Source of the DNA: Mycobacterium sp. ACS4054
Lineage (GTDB): Bacteria; Actinomycetota; Actinomycetes; Mycobacteriales; Mycobacteriaceae
Assembly: GCF_001667275.1 (NCBI RefSeq)
Contig: NZ_LZHV01000064.1
Location: forward strand, 47,745 to 111,744
DNA length: 64,000 nt
Direction: 5' to 3'
Notes under the pieces: model-generated
Database searches by the model: none
What the model was told of the DNA's origin: nothing
What the model saw: the letters and a program-made list of their open reading frames with translations, nothing else
Position numbers and translations under genes: made by a program
Part shown: positions 9,522-16,559 of the stretch, in pieces
Numbering within the stretch: position 1 is the stretch's first letter
Layout of the letters: every line of letters starts with the position of its first letter

Positions 9522-9664
9522 GCGCAACCCCTTTCACGCACATGACGAATGGTTGCTTCGCGGTTTTCCGCGAGGGAGGCCGACGACCGACGCTGGCCGG
9601 GACCGCAAACCCGACCAACCTAACCCGCGGTCAAGGGGCCAGCAACTTGAGATGGAGCCGCGTA

Positions 9665-9678
9665 AATAACATGTTAAA
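9665..9678. promoter_or_regulatory. Possible KstR-like box
   Basis: The site reads AATAACATGTTAAA. It agrees with the published KstR consensus TnnAACnnGTTnnA at every fixed position except the first T. It is the most AT-rich spot between the P-type ATPase and the SnoaL gene. KstR controls cholesterol catabolism in mycobacteria. Here the link is only sequence resemblance, and short palindromes like this can arise by chance. Confidence 0.25.
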
Positions 9679-9815
9679 AGTGATCGCGGCTGTTAGGGAG
9701 CATCGATCAAATTGTTCGGGCCGCCGGATTCAAAGCTGGAGCAAACCCGAACCAGCCGTTGTGGTTACGCCCGCCCCGGATTGCGGCCGTTAGCCCCTGA
9801 TGCTCGTGCCGTCCG

Positions 9816-9844
9816 TCCTAACGTGTGGGGGATTAGTAGTGGTC
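9816..9844. promoter_or_regulatory. 29-nt element shared with 1871-1899 (copy B)
   Basis: This is the second copy of the element described at 1871, matching it at 25 of 29 positions, with partial agreement continuing to about 9852. It ends 32 bp before the ATG of the SnoaL-like gene at 9877, in promoter position. The motif orientation relative to the nearest gene is opposite in the two copies, which suits a protein-binding site better than a promoter core. Confidence 0.55.
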
Positions 9845-9876
9845 CGCTGCCGCGATCCCGGCGATGAGGAGCAACC

Positions 9877-10359
9877 ATGAGCGACATCGACGACCTGAAG
9901 GCGCGGCTGCGCCGGCTCGAGGACGAGCGCGACATCGAGCGGCTGATCGCCTCGTACGGGCCGGCCGTCGACGCCGCGGATCCCGAGGTCGCCGCCGGGC
10001 TTTGGGCGAGCGACGGCAGCTACGACGTCGACGGCTGGCGGATGCAAGGCAGGGCGGACGTGCACGCCATGGTCAACTCGTCGGCGCACCGGAACCTGGT
10101 GGCCAAGGGGTGCTGTCACTTCCTCGGGCCGTGCGTCGTCACGGTCACCGGCGACTCGGCGGTGGCGGTGTGCGAATCCCTGGTGCTGGTTCGTGACGGC
10201 AACGGGTATCGCGTGTGGCGTTGCACCGCAAATCATTTCGTGCTGAGCCGGATCGACGGCCGGTGGCACATCGGTGCGCGCACCAGCCGGATTCTGGACG
10301 GCAAACCCGAAGCCCACGCGCTGCTGACCGCGGGCCTGGCGGGGCGGCCCGAGGCCTAG
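9877..10359 (+). CDS. SnoaL/NTF2-like protein
   Basis: A 160-residue cone-shaped alpha+beta-barrel protein of the SnoaL_4 kind. It opens with a charged helix (RLRRLEDERDIERLIASYG) followed by the usual DAADPEVAAGLWASDGSY pattern, and ends with the strand WRCTANHFVLSRIDGRWHI. Such proteins act as small isomerases, hydratases or dehydratases in steroid and aromatic catabolism, but the substrate cannot be read from sequence. The start is supported by GAGGAG 6 nt upstream. It converges with the HsaD-like hydrolase and carries the shared 29-nt element upstream, so it may belong to the same degradative programme as the HsaA/HsaC-like genes. Confidence 0.8.
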   Translation: MSDIDDLKARLRRLEDERDIERLIASYGPAVDAADPEVAAGLWASDGSYDVDGWRMQGRADVHAMVNSSAHRNLVAKGCCHFLGPCVVTVTGDSAVAVCESLVLVRDGNGYRVWRCTANHFVLSRIDGRWHIGARTSRILDGKPEAHALLTAGLAGRPEA

Positions 10360-10431
10360 TCGCCGCTAGCCCTGATGGCGGCGACCCGCATCGCCCGGCT
10401 TCGCCGCGCTCGCGATCGCCGCTAGCCCTGA
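10360..10431. repeat. Direct repeat of TCGCCGCTAGCCCTGA flanking a GC-rich spacer
   Basis: A perfect 16-nt direct repeat at 10360-10375 and 10416-10431, 56 bp apart, lies between two convergent genes. The right copy overlaps the stop codon of the HsaD-like gene (complement of CTA at 10422), so the left copy looks like a duplication of that gene's 3' end. I see no hairpin with a T run. Confidence 0.6.
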
Positions 10432-11294
10432 CGGCCGCGCGACAGGAACGCCAGCACGGTGCTCTCGAACGCCTCCTTGGCCTCGATCATCGACCAGTGG
10501 CCGGAGTTGGGGAAGATGTGCAGCTCCGCATTCGGGATGGTCCGCATCGGGATGAGCGCCATGTCCGGCGGGCTCACCCGGTCGTCGCGTCCCCAGGTCA
10601 GCAGGGTGGGCGCGGTCAGCTTGTGCATGACGGCCCACGGCTGCGGGCGGTCGGAAGCGGCCATCGCGGCGTTCATCGCGGCGAAGGCCGCCTTGCCGTA
10701 CATCCGGCGCGCGGCGGCCAGCGTGTCCGGGTCGGTGGCCAGCTCCCAACGCTCCTCGATCAGCTCCTCGGTGATCAAGGCCTGGTCATAGACCATCGAC
10801 TTGAGCCAGTCGACCAGCCGCTGCCGGGTGGGGTCCTCGACGAACTCCTGCAGCAGCCGGATGCCCTCGCTGGGGCTCGGGCTGAAGATGTTGGTCCCGA
10901 TGCCGCCGATTGTCACCAGCCGGTCCACGCGATCCGGGCTGTGGGTGGCGAAATTGATGCCGACGCCGCCGCCCATCGAGTTGCCGACGATGTGCACCCG
11001 CCGCACATCCAGCGCGTCCAGGAAGGGCGACACCGTGCCGAACGCGGTGACCATCGGGTGGCCGCCGAAGTCGTCGCTGACGCCGAACCCGGGGAACTCC
11101 AGGATCAGGCAGCGGAAGCGCTCGGCGAAGGCGGGCAGGACGCCGCGGAAGTTGCGCCAGCCGGTGACGCCGGGGCCGGAGCCGTGCAGGAAGAGCAGCA
11201 CCGGACGGGACTCGCCGCCGGTGTCGTAGTAGCGCAAAGCGCCCTTCGGCGTGCTGATTTCGCGCAGCTCTGGCTGTTCAACGGGGTTCGCCAC
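10422..11294 (-). CDS. HsaD-like meta-cleavage-product hydrolase (alpha/beta fold)
   Basis: A C-C bond hydrolase of the MhpC/BphD/HsaD group, which cleaves the ring-opened product of extradiol dioxygenases. Visible features are the oxyanion region HGSGPGVTGWRNF, the nucleophile elbow GNSMGGG, the acid in WGRDDRV and the base in NSGHWSMIE. The stretch NIFSPSPSEGIRLL parallels HsaD. I chose GTG at 11294 (290 residues), since AAGG lies about 7 nt upstream; an ATG at 11324 would add ten poorly conserved residues. With the HsaA-like and HsaC-like genes at the left edge it would complete hydroxylation, ring cleavage and hydrolysis, although the genes are 9 kb apart. Confidence 0.87.
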   Translation of the reverse strand: MANPVEQPELREISTPKGALRYYDTGGESRPVLLFLHGSGPGVTGWRNFRGVLPAFAERFRCLILEFPGFGVSDDFGGHPMVTAFGTVSPFLDALDVRRVHIVGNSMGGGVGINFATHSPDRVDRLVTIGGIGTNIFSPSPSEGIRLLQEFVEDPTRQRLVDWLKSMVYDQALITEELIEERWELATDPDTLAAARRMYGKAAFAAMNAAMAASDRPQPWAVMHKLTAPTLLTWGRDDRVSPPDMALIPMRTIPNAELHIFPNSGHWSMIEAKEAFESTVLAFLSRGRQG

Positions 11295-11350
11295 GCATGT
11301 CACCTTGCCACGCCGTTGCGGCATCGCCGGACGCGGTTCCGCTCACCGGG

Positions 11351-12739
11351 CTAATCGTGGCTGGGCTCGCTGCAGTTCAGCAGCTCTTTGAGCGCCGCCG
11401 GAAACGCGTCGGCGAGCTCCCACAGGTCAGCAACCAGGTCGGGGCAGGAATTGAGGCCGACGCCGAGCCGGCCACCCAGCGACATCACCGTGATGTTCAG
11501 CCCGGCACCCGCGATGAGCGGGCCCAGCGGATACATGGCGTCGACACGGCAACCCATGAAGTACAGCTGTTCCTGCGGTCCCGGCACGTTGGACAGCACC
11601 AGGTTGTGCGGCGGGTATTCGGACAAGGGCGTGCGGGGCAGCAGCCTCCGCGCGGCGCCGAACATGGTCTGCCCGACCACCTGCGTCCAGTCCTGCAGCA
11701 GGCTGGGTCCCATGGCGGCGGCGTGGTCCTTGGCCGCGGCGTTCCCCTCCGCGATGCTGCTCAGCCGCTCGGCCGGATCGTCGAGGTGGGTTTCGAGCCG
11801 GCACAGCATCCAGCTGGTCTGGTTGCGGCCCGGCCGGCCGGACCTGCCCCGCACCGACACCGGCACGCTGGCGACCATCGACCGGTCCGGCAGCTCGCCC
11901 CGGTCCGACAGGAACTGGCGCAGCGCCCCGGCGCACAGCGCCGTCACTACGTCGTTGACCGTGACGCCGAACCTGTTCTTGACCGTTTTGACGTCGTCGA
12001 GGTCCAGGGTGGCGAAGGCGGCGTTGCGCCGCCGGCTGAACGGCCCGTTGAACGCCGTCGACGGCCCCGCGAACGGGGCGGCCATGGTCTGGCCCCCGCC
12101 GCGAGCGCGCAGAATCGTCTGCGCCACCGTCAGCGCCGTCGCGGGCACCACCTTGGCCAGGCGCCACGGCCGCAGCCCGGCACCGATCAGCCCGGACGCC
12201 GCGATCTGCAGGGGATTCGCCCCGCCGGCGCGGGTGGCGGGCTCCGGGGCGGGGGCGTCCGGGGCGGTGCTGCACAGCTTGGCCAACAGGTCGGCCCCAC
12301 CCACCCCGTCGACCACCGCGTGGTGGACCTTGAGGACGACGGACAGCGCTTCGCCGCCGTGCATGCCCTCGATCACCCACATCTCCCACAGCGGGCGATC
12401 GCGATCGAGCGGCAGCCCGGCGATGTGCCCGCAGATCTCGGCTAACTCCCTGGAGCCGCCGGGCGCGGGCAGCGCGACGCGGTGCAGATGGCGCCCGAGG
12501 TCGAATCGATCGTCGTCCACCCAGACCGGATGGTCGAAGTTCAGTTGGTTGTCGGCCAGCTTGAGCCGGAATTCGGGCACCGCGTCCAGCCGCTCAGACA
12601 GCGCGTCGCGAAACCGGTGGAACGTGTAGCCGTCCGGCATGTCACCGGGATCCAGCTCCATTACGCAGCAAACATTCAACGGCTGCGTCGGCGATTCCAG
12701 GTATAGAAAGAACGCGTCTAACCCACTGAGTCGTTGCAT
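11351..12739 (-). CDS. WS/DGAT-family O-acyltransferase
   Basis: A 462-residue member of the wax ester synthase/diacylglycerol acyltransferase family, numerous in mycobacteria, which esterifies long-chain acyl-CoA to diacylglycerol or fatty alcohols for lipid storage. The catalytic motif HHAVVDG is at residues 139-145. The N-terminal LSGLDAFFLYLES and the C-terminal NLVLSNVPGPQEQLYFMG (the family's NxxxSNVPGP region) are typical, and the length is normal. It likely works at the membrane or lipid-droplet surface. The 154 bp upstream contain two tandem inverted repeats, a probable operator. Confidence 0.92.
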   Translation of the reverse strand: MQRLSGLDAFFLYLESPTQPLNVCCVMELDPGDMPDGYTFHRFRDALSERLDAVPEFRLKLADNQLNFDHPVWVDDDRFDLGRHLHRVALPAPGGSRELAEICGHIAGLPLDRDRPLWEMWVIEGMHGGEALSVVLKVHHAVVDGVGGADLLAKLCSTAPDAPAPEPATRAGGANPLQIAASGLIGAGLRPWRLAKVVPATALTVAQTILRARGGGQTMAAPFAGPSTAFNGPFSRRRNAAFATLDLDDVKTVKNRFGVTVNDVVTALCAGALRQFLSDRGELPDRSMVASVPVSVRGRSGRPGRNQTSWMLCRLETHLDDPAERLSSIAEGNAAAKDHAAAMGPSLLQDWTQVVGQTMFGAARRLLPRTPLSEYPPHNLVLSNVPGPQEQLYFMGCRVDAMYPLGPLIAGAGLNITVMSLGGRLGVGLNSCPDLVADLWELADAFPAALKELLNCSEPSHD

Positions 12740-12765
12740 TTCCGCTCGTCTCTTTTGCGCGGCCG

Positions 12766-12793
12766 TGACCGCTGGTCAGATGACCTGTGGTCA
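12766..12793. promoter_or_regulatory. Tandem inverted repeats, TGACC-N3-GGTCA twice
   Basis: Two 13-nt inverted repeats with perfect 5-bp arms, TGACCGCTGGTCA (12766-12778) and TGACCTGTGGTCA (12781-12793), are offset by 15 bp. The inner half-sites also make the palindrome GGTCAGATGACC. The block lies 27-54 bp upstream of the WS/DGAT start, where a promoter should be. This looks like an operator for a dimeric regulator binding twice; the regulator is unknown. Confidence 0.6.
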
Positions 12794-12893
12794 GCCCCGG
12801 TCCACGCGGGCGAACGCGATCAGGACCGACCGCAATCTCTAGATGTGATGACTGTCTGTAGCCGTTGAGCGGTCTCGGGCAAACATCGAGAAG

Positions 12894-13346
12894 TCAGCGG
12901 TCCGCCGGGCCCCGGGCCATCGCCGAGTTGGGGGCCGCCCAGTCGGTGGACACCTTGCGGTGCTTGATCAGCCAGCTGTCGCCGTCGGGCACCAGGGTGT
13001 CCCGGTAGCGACCGAAATGGTCGAGCCCGACATGGGTGACCACGGTGAAATACGACGACACGTGCGCAGTGTCGGGGGTCAGGCCGGTGAACAGCACGTT
13101 GGTGAGGTTGTGCCGGACGACCGGCTTGACATCGGCTTGCCCGGCGACGTCGACGCGGCCGAGGAACGACGCGATCGCCGATCGCCCGCGCAGCGGCTCC
13201 ATGCCGCGGATTTCGAGGACGCCCTCCGCGCAGAACGTGTCGGCGAGACCGCCCGAGTCGCCGGCGTCGCCGGCCCAGTTGTATCGGGCGAGGGTGTCGC
13301 GGATCCGTTCCCGCGCGACCAATTCCCAGATCTCCACCGTGATCAC
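12894..13346 (-). CDS. SnoaL/NTF2-like protein
   Basis: A 150-residue SnoaL-like domain protein. It starts with a helix (IWELVARERIRDTLARYNWAGD), continues with the family's DTFCAEGVLEIRG pattern and ends in strands including SYFTVVTHVGLDHFGRY and GDSWLIKHRKVSTDW. The fold binds small hydrophobic substrates or serves as an isomerase or dehydratase, but nothing in the sequence fixes the reaction. It is in the same orientation as the WS/DGAT gene, separated by 154 bp that contain that gene's putative operator, so the two are probably transcribed separately. It is distinct in sequence from the SnoaL protein at 9877. Confidence 0.75.
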   Translation of the reverse strand: MITVEIWELVARERIRDTLARYNWAGDAGDSGGLADTFCAEGVLEIRGMEPLRGRSAIASFLGRVDVAGQADVKPVVRHNLTNVLFTGLTPDTAHVSSYFTVVTHVGLDHFGRYRDTLVPDGDSWLIKHRKVSTDWAAPNSAMARGPADR

Positions 13347-13382
13347 TCCTCGCGCGCAGCCTAATACGCGAAAGGGCGATCG

Positions 13383-13559
13383 CTACTTCACGATGTGAGG
13401 CCGGAAACCGATCGGGGCCGCCGGTGTCACGCCGTTGAGGTCGAAGACGGCGATCAGTGCCCGCAGCAGGGCGGGGGACCAGTCCTCGAAGGGCTGGGCG
13501 TCGAGGCGACTGAGGACCTCGTCGCGCAGATAATCGATGCCCGACGGCAGGTCGCTCAT
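13383..13559 (-). CDS. Small hypothetical protein (58 aa)
   Basis: A 58-residue product beginning MSDLPSGIDYLRDEV. It has no signal peptide or membrane segment; the middle (WSPALLRALIAVFDL) should be helical, and it ends in a basic PIGFRPHIVK tail. I do not recognise it. It lies 36 bp downstream of the start region of the SnoaL gene on the same strand. Longer reading from 13730 is possible but would run into the promoter of the divergent F420 protein gene. Confidence 0.45.
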   Translation of the reverse strand: MSDLPSGIDYLRDEVLSRLDAQPFEDWSPALLRALIAVFDLNGVTPAAPIGFRPHIVK

Positions 13560-13735
13560 CGCGCATCCCGGTCGCGCGAGGGACCCGGTTCGGTGATCAA
13601 CGAGCCAGCTCCCTTCGGGCAAAGTTCCTGCGTCGACGCTAAGTGCCGCGCGTCGTCGGTGTACAGCCAACTGGCCAAACTCAAATGTGCCGGCGCGCGC
13701 GGGAATGAATCCCGGCCCGGAGTCGTACAACAGGC

Positions 13736-14161
13736 ATGGAACTCAACGCCGCCGCCCGCGACCTCATCGGCGAGGGCGCCGATGCCACGCTGGTCACCCT
13801 CAACCCCGACGGCAGCCCCCAGGTCAGCCTGGTCTGGGTCGCGCTGCGGTCGACGCCGGAGGGCGACGAGCTCGTCACCGCACACCTGGCCGCCCACAAG
13901 AAGGTTCGCAACGTCCGTCGCGACCCCCGGGTGGCCGTCACCATCGTTTCGCTGGACGGGTCCGGCGCCGGGATGCGGCCATACCTTTCGATCACCGGGA
14001 CGGCGCGAATCGTCGAGGGCGGCGCACCGGAGCTTTTAAAGGAGCTCAACCCGATCCTGGGCGACCCGAACATGAAGTTCCCGCCGGACGGCGCGCCGCC
14101 GGGATTTTTGACCCGCATCCGCATCGACAAGGTCGGCGGCATCGGCCCCTGGGCGGCCTGA
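13736..14161 (+). CDS. PPOX-class (F420-type) split-barrel oxidoreductase
   Basis: A 141-residue split beta-barrel flavin/deazaflavin-binding protein of the Rv1155-like group (PPOX class, probable F420 dependence). The N-terminus DATLVTLNPDGSPQVSLVWV and the central VRNVRRDPRVAVTIVS, followed by YLSITGTARIVEGG, are the usual signature. These enzymes reduce small cytosolic substrates with F420H2, a coenzyme abundant in mycobacteria. It is divergent from the 58-residue gene and ends 49 bp before the molybdopterin oxidoreductase. The substrate is not known. Confidence 0.87.
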   Translation: MELNAAARDLIGEGADATLVTLNPDGSPQVSLVWVALRSTPEGDELVTAHLAAHKKVRNVRRDPRVAVTIVSLDGSGAGMRPYLSITGTARIVEGGAPELLKELNPILGDPNMKFPPDGAPPGFLTRIRIDKVGGIGPWAA

Positions 14162-14210
14162 CGCCCGATTGCCACTTCCGCGACGACCCGTAGCGGAATA
14201 CAGTGGGTGG

Positions 14211-16445
14211 GTGACGACGGGCGAAGACGGCAGGCACCTGCGCACCTGCCCCCTGTGTGAAGCCATGTGCGGCTTGGAGATTCACGTCGACGGCGGCAGG
14301 GTCACCGGCATCCGCGGCAATCGCGACGACGTGTGGAGCCGCGGGCACATCTGCCCGAAGGGCGTCTCACTCGCGGCGCTGCACGACGACCCGGACCGCA
14401 TCCGCCGGCCCATGATCAAGGTCGACGGGCAATGGCGCGAAGTGAGCTGGGACGCGGCGTTTCGGCGCTGCACCGAATTGCTGACGCCGGTGATCGCCAA
14501 GTACGGCATCGGCGCGGTCACCGCCTACACCGGCAACCCGCTCGCGCACTCGTTTTCACTGGCCCGATATGCGGGCGTCCTGATGGGCATGTCGGGAATG
14601 CCGGTCACGTACTCGCCGGGCACGGTCGACCAATGGCCGAAGAACCTGTCGTCACACCTGATGTACGGCCTGTGGTGGAACTTCCCGGTGCCCGACATCG
14701 AACGCACCGACCTGATGGTCATCATGGGCGCGAACCCCGCCGCGTCGCAGGGCTCACTGCTGGCCGCGCCCGACGTGATGGGCCTGATCGATCGAATCCG
14801 CAAGCGCGGCAAGGTGATCGTGATCGACCCGGTGCGCACGCAGACGGCGGCCCGCGCCGACGAATGGCTGCCCATCGTGCCAGGGACCGACGCCGCGCTG
14901 CTACTTGCGGTGGCGCACACGCTGTTCGACGAAGACCTGATCAATCCGGGACCGCACGTCGACGGTGTCGACACGATGCGCCGGGTCGCCGCGGACTGGC
15001 CGCCGGAACGGGTCAGCGCGGTCACCGGTATCGGTGTGGACCGCATCCGGGACTTGGCACGCCAGCTCGCCGGCACCGAGAGATCGGTGGTGTACGGGCG
15101 AATTGGCCTGTGCAACCAAGAATTTGGCAGCCTGGCCAGCTGGATGGTGGACGTCATCAACATCCTGACCGGTCATTTCGACGTGCCCGGGGGAGCGATG
15201 TTTCCCCGGCCAGCGGCCTGGTCGATCACCACGCAGCCGCTGCCCGGCCTCGAGGGCGGCCGCGCGGAGTTCGGGCGATGGCACACCCGGGTGCGCGGGG
15301 CCAAGGAGGTGCTCGGGCAGGCGCCCGTGTCGTGCATGGCCGAGGAGATCGCCACCCCGGGAGACGGGCAGCTCAAGGCGCTGATCACGGTCGCCGGCAA
15401 CCCGGTGTTGTCCACCCCCGGCGGCGACAAACTCGACGAGGTGCTGCCGACGCTGGAAGCGATGATCTCCGTTGACCTTTGGCTCAACGAGACGACGCGG
15501 CACGCCGACGTGATCCTGCCCGGGCTGTCCCCGCTCGAGCAGCCGCACCACGACGACCTGATCCTGCTCTTCGCGATCCGCAGCATCGCGAACTACTCGG
15601 CGCCGGTGTTCGACCCGGGGGATCGCCCGCACGAGTGGGAGATCCTGATCCGGTTGACCGGCCTGTGCACCGGCACGCCGGCCGAAGACGTCGACGTCGC
15701 CGCGATCGACGACGGCTTCTTCGATTACCTGGCCTTCACGCGGGGGCTCGACGGGGCCGAGATCCGCAAGCTCTACGATCACGGCGGCCCCGAGCGGATG
15801 CTGGACCTCACGCTGCGAACCGGCCCGTTCGGGGATCAATACGGCAAGAACCCCGGCGGCCTCACACTAGACCTGCTCAAGGCCAACCCCAACGGCATCG
15901 ACTTCGGGCCGATGGTGCCGCAGCTGCCCGATATCCTGGACACGCCCGACAAGAAGATCCGGCTCGCCCCGCAGTACCTGCTCGACGACGTGCCCCGGCT
16001 CGCCGCCCGGCTGGAGCGACCGGCCGAACCGCTCGTCCTGGTGAGCCGCAGGCACCTGCGCTCCAACAACACCTGGCTGCACAACGTGCCCGCCCTGATG
16101 AAGGGAAAGGACCGGTGCACGTTGCTGATTCACCCCGACGACGCGGCGCGCTGCGGCGTCGCGGACAACGACGTCGTCACGGTGAAGTCCGAGGCCGGTG
16201 AAATCAAAGTGCCCGTCGAGGTCACCGACGCGATCAAGCCCGGCGTGGTATCGATGCCCCACGGCTGGGGACACGGCAAGCCGGGCACCCGGATGGCCGT
16301 GGCAAACGGCTCGCCGGGCGCCAACACGAATGTGCTTTCCCCGCCGACATTTATCGACGAGCCGTCCGGCAACGGCGCGCTGAACGGCATACCGGTCACG
16401 ATCATCGACGACCAAGCCCGGTTCCGACCCGCGCAAACACCCTGA
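14211..16445 (+). CDS. Molybdopterin-dependent oxidoreductase with [4Fe-4S] (FdhF/DMSO-reductase type)
   Basis: A 744-residue protein. The N-terminus carries the cluster-binding pattern CPLCEAMC, completed by a Cys in GHICPKG. The three molybdopterin domains follow, with VIMGANPAASQGS and WLNETTRHADVILPG as recognisable cofactor-binding parts. The C-terminal domain has the dinucleotide-binding RRHLRSNNTWLHN and the family's final MPHGWGHGKPG. GTG at 14211 is preferred because it starts just before the Fe-S motif. It has no Tat signal, so it should be cytoplasmic. It stands alone, without electron-transfer subunits or maturation genes, so its donor and substrate are unknown. Confidence 0.9.
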   Translation: MTTGEDGRHLRTCPLCEAMCGLEIHVDGGRVTGIRGNRDDVWSRGHICPKGVSLAALHDDPDRIRRPMIKVDGQWREVSWDAAFRRCTELLTPVIAKYGIGAVTAYTGNPLAHSFSLARYAGVLMGMSGMPVTYSPGTVDQWPKNLSSHLMYGLWWNFPVPDIERTDLMVIMGANPAASQGSLLAAPDVMGLIDRIRKRGKVIVIDPVRTQTAARADEWLPIVPGTDAALLLAVAHTLFDEDLINPGPHVDGVDTMRRVAADWPPERVSAVTGIGVDRIRDLARQLAGTERSVVYGRIGLCNQEFGSLASWMVDVINILTGHFDVPGGAMFPRPAAWSITTQPLPGLEGGRAEFGRWHTRVRGAKEVLGQAPVSCMAEEIATPGDGQLKALITVAGNPVLSTPGGDKLDEVLPTLEAMISVDLWLNETTRHADVILPGLSPLEQPHHDDLILLFAIRSIANYSAPVFDPGDRPHEWEILIRLTGLCTGTPAEDVDVAAIDDGFFDYLAFTRGLDGAEIRKLYDHGGPERMLDLTLRTGPFGDQYGKNPGGLTLDLLKANPNGIDFGPMVPQLPDILDTPDKKIRLAPQYLLDDVPRLAARLERPAEPLVLVSRRHLRSNNTWLHNVPALMKGKDRCTLLIHPDDAARCGVADNDVVTVKSEAGEIKVPVEVTDAIKPGVVSMPHGWGHGKPGTRMAVANGSPGANTNVLSPPTFIDEPSGNGALNGIPVTIIDDQARFRPAQTP

Positions 16446-16559
16446 GCCGCTTGGATCTTTCCCCCGTCGCATCGTTAACGGCATGTGGCGGCCTGTGGTT
16501 CATCTCACCCGGGGCGCCTTCGGCTGAACCGTCGACGCGAGCCGGTCGTCGGCATAGGC

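Larger units (their letters stand above)
9522..9876. other. Intergenic region between the ATPase and SnoaL genes (divergent promoters)
   Basis: 355 bp with no gene I can support. It must carry the promoters of both divergent genes. It holds an AT-rich island around 9663-9680 containing the 10-nt palindrome TAACATGTTA, a weak inverted repeat AACCA-N7-TGGTT near 9748, and copy B of the 29-nt shared element at 9816-9844. A short plus-strand reading frame starting at 9542 lacks a ribosome-binding site and any recognisable domain. Confidence 0.6.

Noticed and set aside
9542..9793. A possible small plus-strand gene beginning MTNGCFAVFREGG
   Set aside because: It has no ribosome-binding site, no conserved pattern and poor codon preference, and it covers the AT-rich regulatory island of the intergenic region.
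10360..10431. The GC-rich direct repeat as a CRISPR fragment
   Set aside because: There are only two units, one inside a coding sequence, with no spacer regularity and no cas genes.
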